Below, in pieces: positions 22,367-28,027 of a DNA stretch of 28,027 bases (position 1 is its first letter; each line of letters starts with the position of its first letter). The notes under the pieces are model-generated. The model worked only from the letters and a program-made list of their open reading frames with translations. It was not told where the DNA came from and did not search any database. The translations under genes were made by a program, and so were the position numbers. Source of the stretch: JBDKGH01 sp039798265 (GTDB taxonomy: Bacteria; Bacteroidota; Bacteroidia; Flavobacteriales_D; Sanyastnellaceae); assembly GCA_039798265.1 (NCBI GenBank), contig JBDKGH010000031.1, forward strand, positions 1-28,027, written 5' to 3'.

Positions 22367-24601
22367 ATGAGATATGTACTTTGTTTGATAAATGTGATGT
22401 TGGCTTTGAGCGGTTGGTCTCAGATAGATTCAATGCGCGTGGAGGTTTCAACTCCTGTCCAAGCTTGGGAAAAATCACTCCTTCGCAACGTAGGCAAAAT
22501 AGCAGCTCCCAATCGCGATGAGGTATTGCGCCAACTGGATTGGCAGTGGCAATGCCTTGGCCCAGAAAGGCTACCTCAAGAATTGAATCCGGGAGGCAAA
22601 GCGATTCCCGCCTACTCAGTGAATAGAGGCAACGGCACGGGGCGCATTAATTTCTTGTATCAGCATCCTCATTTCCCTAATTACTTATGGGCCTGTTCTC
22701 CTACCGGAGGCATGTGGATTACCCAAAATGAAGGCGAGACGTGGCATAATGCAGGCACCGATGCTCTGCCCATCTCTGGCGTTTCGTCGGTAGCTGTGGA
22801 TCCTAACTGCACGTCGCGTTGGGCTCTGGCTACCGGTGATGGCGACGATCTTCTGATGTTTACAGATGGTGTTTGGTTAACCAACGACTGTGGTCAGCAC
22901 TACGAAAGAATCAACGGAGAATGGGAGTTTTACTCCTTGCCTTATGGCGAGCCCAATGATGCCGCGGGACAAATTAGCGACATAGAAGCGGATCCCCGCG
23001 AGATGGATTACCTTGTCGTAGCGGGTAACAGAGGTCTTTTTATAAGCAAAGGTGATCTTTCTCCGTCTTCAGTGAAATGGAATAAAGTGGCCAACGGGCA
23101 ATTTTATGAGGTCATTATTATTCCTCAGAAAAAAAAGAAGCAAGACATCATTATTGCTTCTGGAGAAAAAATGGTAGCGTCTTTTGATGCGGGTAAGTCT
23201 TGGGTAGAAATGCCTCAGCCTGCATACCCGATGTCGAAAGAATTTCCTTTTTTACGAATTAAAATAAGCTACTCTCCAACACGGCCTGATTATATAATGG
23301 CTGCTGTTACTTGCTCTGAAGCGAATAGCCAAAGCCTTATTGGCGAGGCTACCCTCCAAGAATTTAATTTAAAAACAAAAGAATGGAAATTAATTCGTTC
23401 CTTAAAAAAGGATATGAATAATGTCATTCCATCTAGGGCAAGAGCTTTTTGTGTGTCGTCTACGGATAGCCTTGTGCTGTTCTGTGCCAACGTACAGCCT
23501 ATATTTAAAAGCACCGACGGCGGAATCCAATTTAATAAAGTAGCGAAGAACGAAATCCATGACGATTGCCACTTTATTACGATTTCTCCCGATGGAAAAA
23601 CGGTATGGGCTTCTACGGATGGCGGTGTCAATAGAAGTACCGACTTGGGTGTATCATGGCATAGCCGAGATAAGGGCATTGGGGCGGCCAATGTTTTTGG
23701 GGTGAGCACAGCACAAACTTTTTTACCACAAGTAGCCTATGGTGCTTACGATACAGGTGGCAATTTGTTGAAAGACGGTGAGTGGTGGCATGTAAACTGG
23801 GGTGATGGGTTTGAAACGATTTCACATCCGGCTGACTCCAATGTAATCATCACCTCCATGCAGAATGGCGGATTGTTCCGAGCAATCGATGGACAAGATT
23901 TTAATACTTCTATTTCTCCGATGGGACAAAAAACGGAGTGGCACTCTTGGATCAGACAACATCCTGTTTATCACAACATGATTTTTTGCGCAGGACAAAA
24001 ATTGATGCGGTCAAATGATCTTGGCGATTCATGGGAAGTCTTGTTTGAATGTCCCAAACTCGATAGTTCTTTGGTCAATGCTTATCGCTTTTTCTTTGCT
24101 CCTGATCATCCGGGTGTCATGTATGTGTATGTGCTCGATAAAACACACATTCAACCTCAAATTTGGCGTTCGTTTAACATCACCCAATCGAATAAAACGG
24201 ACATTAAATGGGAAGCACTTCCGCCTGTTCCTGTCGAAGGCTGGCTGACGAACATCGTAGCGGATCCCGCGGATCCGTCAAAGTTTTGGGTGTTATATAA
24301 CAAAACCGAAAAGACTGAAAAGCTCTGGTATTTCAATGGAAGCGAATACATCGACCAAACATTGAACTTGGGTTCTGCAAAATGTGAAAGCATGGTGCTG
24401 CAACGGGGCAACGATAAACGACTTTACATCGGGAGTAATTATGGCGTCTTCACTAAGTCGGCTAATGAGTCGCAATGGACACTGCTTCGCGGGTTGCCCG
24501 GAACATTTATCAAGAGTTTAGATATCAATTATAAAGCAAACAAACTGGTGGTGGGAACCTTTGGAAGAGGTATCTGGTGGGGTGATTTGATGCGTAAATG
24601 A
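22367..24601 (+). CDS. Exported sortilin/BNR-type beta-propeller protein
   Basis: A protein of 744 residues. A signal peptide (MRYVLCLINVMLALSGWSQ) suggests export. The rest carries many Asp-box/BNR repeats of the S-x-D-x-G-x-x-W kind: TQNEGETWHNAG near 120, SFDAGKSWVEM, STDGGIQFNK, STDGGVNRSTDLGVSWHSR and SNDLGDSWEVL. This is the architecture of VPS10/sortilin-like and photosystem-stability-factor-like propellers. It contains a WYFNGSEY segment and ends VVGTFGRGIWWGDLMRK. Many Bacteroidota relatives continue after the GRGIW strand into a T9SS sorting domain; here the gene stops instead. No catalytic residues are recognised, so a binding role is likely. It has no clear promoter, only TATTTTG at 22328. 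It converges on the lipoprotein gene with one base between the stop codons. Confidence 0.83.
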   Translation: MRYVLCLINVMLALSGWSQIDSMRVEVSTPVQAWEKSLLRNVGKIAAPNRDEVLRQLDWQWQCLGPERLPQELNPGGKAIPAYSVNRGNGTGRINFLYQHPHFPNYLWACSPTGGMWITQNEGETWHNAGTDALPISGVSSVAVDPNCTSRWALATGDGDDLLMFTDGVWLTNDCGQHYERINGEWEFYSLPYGEPNDAAGQISDIEADPREMDYLVVAGNRGLFISKGDLSPSSVKWNKVANGQFYEVIIIPQKKKKQDIIIASGEKMVASFDAGKSWVEMPQPAYPMSKEFPFLRIKISYSPTRPDYIMAAVTCSEANSQSLIGEATLQEFNLKTKEWKLIRSLKKDMNNVIPSRARAFCVSSTDSLVLFCANVQPIFKSTDGGIQFNKVAKNEIHDDCHFITISPDGKTVWASTDGGVNRSTDLGVSWHSRDKGIGAANVFGVSTAQTFLPQVAYGAYDTGGNLLKDGEWWHVNWGDGFETISHPADSNVIITSMQNGGLFRAIDGQDFNTSISPMGQKTEWHSWIRQHPVYHNMIFCAGQKLMRSNDLGDSWEVLFECPKLDSSLVNAYRFFFAPDHPGVMYVYVLDKTHIQPQIWRSFNITQSNKTDIKWEALPPVPVEGWLTNIVADPADPSKFWVLYNKTEKTEKLWYFNGSEYIDQTLNLGSAKCESMVLQRGNDKRLYIGSNYGVFTKSANESQWTLLRGLPGTFIKSLDINYKANKLVVGTFGRGIWWGDLMRK

Positions 24602-24602
24602 T

Positions 24603-25883
24603 TTATTTGTTATACACTACATCTATATCAACGGTATTCGGTAGATCGAAAAAATTCAGTGTATTTAATTGCTGGTCTAATTGATAAACACCCAATGCAC
24701 TAGCGGCGTAAATTCTTCCTCCAATTTTATCTTCTGCTAAGGATAGGATGTCCATGGCGTTTTGTGTGTAATCACTTCCATTAAACGTGTAATACCGCAC
24801 TTGGTCGCTGTGACAAACCACCACACCATAAGCAGTTCGGTATGCGGAGCTAATGGGGGAGGTGTTCGGGTTTTGTAAAAAAATCGCCCATTGATCGAGG
24901 TAATTATTTTCTACATCATATATGCGCAACACTCCCGAGCCATTTTCGTCATTCGCTACATAAATGAATTGGTTGTCATTTTGCGCAGGAAAAAGTTGAA
25001 CCACATCATCAGATATGCTCAACGACTGCCGAAAAAATCCGCTATTGGCACTATACAACTCCAATCGACGCTGCGTGAGGTTTTGAACCGAATAGGAAAG
25101 CAACGCATTGTTTTGAATGCTCAACACCGTTGATCGAGGCACATCATAGGAAAGTTGTCGCAGCCCCAAAGAGTTGAATTGATACACTTGATCATCTGCT
25201 CCACTAGCATAAAGCTTTTGCGTAGTGGTATCCATGATCGATGAATAGAAAAAAGAATCGCCCAATCCAAACGGAATTACTTCCTGATGAAGGATAGAAA
25301 AATTATCGGACGAAAGCGTGAGCAGACCTGAAGTGGCATCGCCGATCAAATGAATCACGCCGTCATAACTGTTGACCTCCATTTGATGATAAGTCCCTGA
25401 AGTGGTAAAAACCTCGCTCCAACTTCCATCTCCGTTGAGTTGGTAGATGGCGCTTCCGTTGGATTGTACCAAGGCATATATACCTTGAATAACTACCGGT
25501 GCACCTATAATGCGGATATCTCGAAAATCACTCTTGCTTTGGTCTTCGCTATCGTAAACCGTAGCGCTGATGTAATAATTCCCACTTTTTAATCGTTCAT
25601 CGGTAAGGTCAAATGAAAGGTATTCGGTCATAGAAGTTTCGTTGTTGCCTTCTATCAAGCGCGAAGGCATGGCTTGCCTTCCTGAAGCATCTTTGATGGA
25701 TACAATCAACTTGTCGATACCTTCTTGGCTTTGGGCTTTTACCGCAACTTCAATGCTGCCGCCATAGGTATGAAGACTGTTGGTATTAGGGCCAAATACG
25801 TGAACGGATGGAAGGCTAAGTTCCTCTTTTTTACAGGCTTCGAACAAAAGAATCAAGCCGAGTAGCGGAGCAATCTTCACCAT
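24603..25883 (-). CDS. Lipoprotein with Ig-like and beta-propeller-like regions
   Basis: A protein of 426 residues from MVKIAPLLGLILLFEACKKEE, a compact lipoprotein signal peptide with lipobox FEAC followed by KKEE. The next 120 residues (EVAVKAQSQEGIDKLIVSIKD to DFRDIRIIG) look like an Ig-like or DUF4625-type beta domain. The remainder has repeated strands such as GIYALVQSNGSAIYQL, KLYASGADDQVYQFNS, NQFIYVANDENGSG and RIYAASALGVYQLD, which suggest a propeller. The function is unknown; probably anchored in the outer membrane. The frame is open further to an ATG at 25943, but the -7 element TAAATTTG ends 8 bases before that codon and the extra 20 residues would make an abnormal signal peptide, so ATG 25883 is preferred. 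Confidence 0.75.
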   Translation of the reverse strand: MVKIAPLLGLILLFEACKKEELSLPSVHVFGPNTNSLHTYGGSIEVAVKAQSQEGIDKLIVSIKDASGRQAMPSRLIEGNNETSMTEYLSFDLTDERLKSGNYYISATVYDSEDQSKSDFRDIRIIGAPVVIQGIYALVQSNGSAIYQLNGDGSWSEVFTTSGTYHQMEVNSYDGVIHLIGDATSGLLTLSSDNFSILHQEVIPFGLGDSFFYSSIMDTTTQKLYASGADDQVYQFNSLGLRQLSYDVPRSTVLSIQNNALLSYSVQNLTQRRLELYSANSGFFRQSLSISDDVVQLFPAQNDNQFIYVANDENGSGVLRIYDVENNYLDQWAIFLQNPNTSPISSAYRTAYGVVVCHSDQVRYYTFNGSDYTQNAMDILSLAEDKIGGRIYAASALGVYQLDQQLNTLNFFDLPNTVDIDVVYNK

Positions 25884-25950
25884 ATACGCAAAAAACCGCA
25901 ACGGTTGGTGCAATGGTTGAAAAGTACTCTTTAAAGTGGTCATAATAGGC

Positions 25951-25958
25951 CAAATTTA
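25951..25958 (-). promoter_or_regulatory. -7 promoter element of the propeller-like lipoprotein gene
   Basis: TAAATTTG on the minus strand is a perfect TAnnTTTG match. A transcript starting just downstream would have a leader of about 60 bases to ATG 25883, or almost none to ATG 25943. Confidence 0.5.
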
Positions 25959-26056
25959 GACGAAATTTATATGATAACGAGGAGGATAGCTTTTTCTAAC
26001 ACGGGTATTGTAAACTGTATTGATAACTGTGCAGCGAAAAAGGTTCTTTCCGAAGC

Positions 26057-26100
26057 TATTTTTGATCCCCCTTTAAAAAGGGGTGACACCGATTTTTTTT
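26057..26100 (+). promoter_or_regulatory. dnaB leader: -7 element, hairpin and T-tract
   Basis: TATTTTTG (26057-26064) is a perfect TAnnTTTG match. It is followed by a 7-bp hairpin, CCCCTTT-AA-AAAGGGG (26068-26083), and then eight T (26093-26100) that touch the ATG. No Shine-Dalgarno-like sequence lies before the start. Whether this region is a promoter, a leader structure or a remnant repeat cannot be decided by eye. Confidence 0.35.
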
Positions 26101-27690
26101 ATGAGCGAACAAGACAACAGACAACGCCGCCGCGAACGTATCTCAGGTATCAGAGATGCAATGAATCAGGCTATGGGTATCGAAATGGGTAAACTTCCGC
26201 CACAAGCTGTGGATCTCGAAGAAGCCGTTTTGGGTGCCATGATGCTGGAGCAAATTGCTGTGAACACCGTCATCGATATCTTAAAGTCTGACTCGTTCTA
26301 CAAAGAGTCCCATGCTCGTATTTATGGCGCCATCTCCCAGTTGTTTCAACGAGGCGAACCCATCGACTTGCTTACCGTAACTCATCAGCTGAGAAAAACG
26401 GCTGAACTAGAATTGGTCGGTGGTCCGCTCTACATTTCGCAGTTGACCAATCGTGTTGCTTCTACAGCCAATATTGAAACGCACGCTCGTATCATCGCTC
26501 AGAAGCACATTCAACGGGAATTGATTCGTATTTCCAATGAAATTATCAAAGACGCTTACGAAGAAACAAGTGACGTATTTGATCTTTTAGATAAAGCAGA
26601 GAATAACCTGTTTCAAGTAGCCGAAGGCAACATTCGTAAGAACTACGACAAGATGAGTGTGCTCATTAAAACGGCGCTCGACCAAATTGAAACAGCTCGA
26701 CAAAATACTTCGGGTGTGAGTGGTGTGCCCACGGGTTTCACTGCCCTCGACCGCGTAACATCGGGATGGCAGCGCAGTGATATGATCGTTATCGCTGCTC
26801 GTCCTGGTATGGGTAAAACGGCTTTCGTATTGAGCATGGCGCGCAACATGGCCGTTGATTTTCAAGTGCCAGTAGCTGTGTTTTCTCTCGAGATGAGTAG
26901 CGTTCAGTTAGTGCAGCGTTTGATTGCAAGTGAAACAGAAATTGATGCGGAAAAACTGCGCAAGGGTAGTTTAGAAGATCATGAGTTTCATCAATTGCAC
27001 CAACGTATTTCCCGCATCGCTGAAGCGCCCATTTTTATCGACGATACTCCCGCACTCTCGGTATTCGAATTACGCGCTAAGTGCCGCCGTCTAAAAGCAC
27101 AACACGGCATTCAAATGGTAATTATCGACTACTTGCAACTCATGACCGCGGGTGGTGAAAATAGATCAGGCAACCGCGAACAAGAGATCTCAACTATTTC
27201 ACGAAGCATTAAACAAATCGCGAAAGAATTGGATGTACCTGTAATCGCCCTCTCTCAGTTGTCACGTCAAGTAGAAACAAGAGGTGGTGATAAGCGCCCG
27301 TTGCTCTCTGACCTTCGTGAATCGGGTGCGATTGAGCAAGATGCCGATATCGTGGGCTTTATCTATCGCCCAGAATATTACGGCATCGAAGTGGATGCAG
27401 AAGGCAATCCTACCGCCGGAACCGGTGAAATCATCATTGCGAAGCACCGTAATGGTTCATTAGAAAACGTGAAGCTCCGATTCATTGGTCGTTTAGCGAA
27501 ATTCACCAACCTCGATGGTTACGATTTCGATAACAATCAATACGGTGAAGCAGTTACGGCAGGTGCCAGCAGCTTTGGTAGCATGGTTACACCTGGAGGA
27601 CCAACTACCATAACGGTATCCTCGAAACTCAACACCATGCGCGACGATGATGAACCTTTTGATTATGCCGGCGATCAAGCTCCTTTCTAA
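26101..27690 (+). CDS. dnaB: Replicative DNA helicase DnaB
   Basis: A protein of 529 residues starting MSEQDNRQRRRERISG. It is the hexameric helicase that unwinds DNA at the replication fork. The N-terminal domain begins at LPPQAVDLEEAVLGAMML (about 37-130), followed by a linker and the RecA-like ATPase domain. This has Walker A ARPGMGKTAF (K239), SLEMSSVQLVQRL, Walker B VIIDYLQLM, IALSQLSRQVETR, and the arginine-finger region LRESGAIEQDADIVGFIYRPEYYG then IIAKHRNGS. A Gly/Thr-rich tail (VTPGGPTTITVSS) ends in an acidic segment. No intein interrupts it. The ATG at 26101 is preferred over the GTG at 26083 because the latter encodes only TPIFF before the family start. The gene downstream is 15 bases away and may be cotranscribed. 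Confidence 0.95.
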   Translation: MSEQDNRQRRRERISGIRDAMNQAMGIEMGKLPPQAVDLEEAVLGAMMLEQIAVNTVIDILKSDSFYKESHARIYGAISQLFQRGEPIDLLTVTHQLRKTAELELVGGPLYISQLTNRVASTANIETHARIIAQKHIQRELIRISNEIIKDAYEETSDVFDLLDKAENNLFQVAEGNIRKNYDKMSVLIKTALDQIETARQNTSGVSGVPTGFTALDRVTSGWQRSDMIVIAARPGMGKTAFVLSMARNMAVDFQVPVAVFSLEMSSVQLVQRLIASETEIDAEKLRKGSLEDHEFHQLHQRISRIAEAPIFIDDTPALSVFELRAKCRRLKAQHGIQMVIIDYLQLMTAGGENRSGNREQEISTISRSIKQIAKELDVPVIALSQLSRQVETRGGDKRPLLSDLRESGAIEQDADIVGFIYRPEYYGIEVDAEGNPTAGTGEIIIAKHRNGSLENVKLRFIGRLAKFTNLDGYDFDNNQYGEAVTAGASSFGSMVTPGGPTTITVSSKLNTMRDDDEPFDYAGDQAPF

Positions 27691-27705
27691 ATAAAATTAT
27701 TTCTT

Positions 27706-28027
27706 ATGGCTTTTTTCCGAGTACTTATTTCTTCGGTGTGCTTCCTATGGGGGTTCCACAGTTCCGTGATTGCACAAGAGGATAATATGATGCTCATGGA
27801 AGATCTAGATGTAGCCGTGCCCGTAGAACCTGAGCCTACTAAAGAAGAAATAAGGAAGGAACGAATCATTACCGCTCGATCAGTTATTGGAAGTCTGAAT
27901 AGTAGCAACCGAACTCATTTTTCTAAGGATACAACTTATGTGGCTTACTATAACAATGAACTCCTGGATACGGTTAGCACATACCGTTATCGATGTGATA
28001 TAGAGGAGACCAAAATTAAATTGATCA
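27706..28027 (+). CDS. Exported protein of unknown function, N-terminal part (cut by window edge)
   Basis: The frame is open from an ATG at 27706 to the right edge, 107 codons. It begins MAFFRVLISSVCFLWGFHSS and continues IAQEDN, a likely Sec signal peptide cleaved at AQ|E. The next part is acidic and Pro-rich (VAVPVEPEPTKEEIRKE), then NSSNRTHFSKDTTYVAYYNN. I do not recognise a family from this part. It follows dnaB by 15 bases on the same strand without a visible terminator, so it may be expressed from the dnaB promoter. Confidence 0.62.
   Translation, partial: MAFFRVLISSVCFLWGFHSSVIAQEDNMMLMEDLDVAVPVEPEPTKEEIRKERIITARSVIGSLNSSNRTHFSKDTTYVAYYNNELLDTVSTYRYRCDIEETKIKLI

Noticed and set aside
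24262..24276. Short repeat with two GGATCC sites in the propeller gene
   Set aside because: It encodes the DPADPS turn in frame and is explained by codon choice.
25979..25985. GAGGAGG, a perfect Shine-Dalgarno-like string
   Set aside because: No start codon follows at a suitable distance, and the surrounding genes do not use such sites, so it is probably chance.
25971..26192. A 73-codon frame running into dnaB
   Set aside because: It overlaps the start of dnaB out of frame, crosses the leader hairpin and T8 tract and has no recognisable sequence, so it is a by-product.
1..28027. tRNA, rRNA, CRISPR, transposase, phage, integration-site and origin signatures
   Set aside because: None was seen. 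dnaB alone does not indicate an origin, since it is not accompanied by dnaA or a cluster of DnaA boxes.

Overview
The window looks like a piece of chromosome from a member of the phylum Bacteroidota, probably Flavobacteriales or a close relative. The signs are: a Por-type (T9SS) C-terminal sorting domain, lipoproteins whose lipobox Cys is followed by KK, -7 promoter elements of the TAnnTTTG type, starts preceded by A/T-rich sequence rather than a Shine-Dalgarno, a split MetH, and a FeoB followed by its small Cys-containing partner. Genus or species cannot be fixed from what I can see. There is no tRNA, rRNA, CRISPR array, insertion sequence, phage gene or integration site, and coding density is high.

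Layout. (1) 1-2810: an AraC-type regulator cut by the left edge, divergent from an AldB/ExaC-type aldehyde dehydrogenase, then a strong terminator and a DUF779 gene. (2) 2853-3281: a small lipoprotein on the minus strand. (3) 3447-6447: feoA, feoB, a 45-residue FeoB-associated membrane protein and an HD-domain hydrolase, all tightly packed. (4) 6557-10586: a membrane histidine kinase with about five PAS domains, overlapping a single-domain response regulator. (5) 10583-15403, minus strand: a SAM-I riboswitch driving metH (homocysteine half), metH (folate/B12/activation half) and metF. (6) 15520-17865: a RecQ helicase with an extra C-terminal region. (7) 17902-20905: a T9SS-sorted secreted protein convergent with a large YfhO-like membrane protein. 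(8) 21013-22272: metK with its terminator. (9) 22367-25943: a sortilin/BNR-type propeller protein convergent with a propeller-like lipoprotein. (10) 26101-28027: dnaB and the start of an unidentified exported protein.

How the genes work together. The methionine cycle is the main theme. MetF makes 5-methyl-THF, the two MetH halves methylate homocysteine, and MetK turns methionine into SAM. SAM is sensed by the riboswitch in front of metH but no such element precedes metK. The feo genes form a ferrous iron uptake operon. The aldehyde dehydrogenase, DUF779 and AraC genes form an aldehyde-oxidation unit.

Most of the window is housekeeping. I do not see a clearly undescribed system. The points most worth a second look are: the leader architecture of the SAM riboswitch; the terminator between the aldehyde dehydrogenase and DUF779; the atypical G4 motif of FeoB and the HD hydrolase fused translationally to the feo operon; the inverted repeat in front of metK; and the T-tract that replaces a ribosome-binding site before dnaB.
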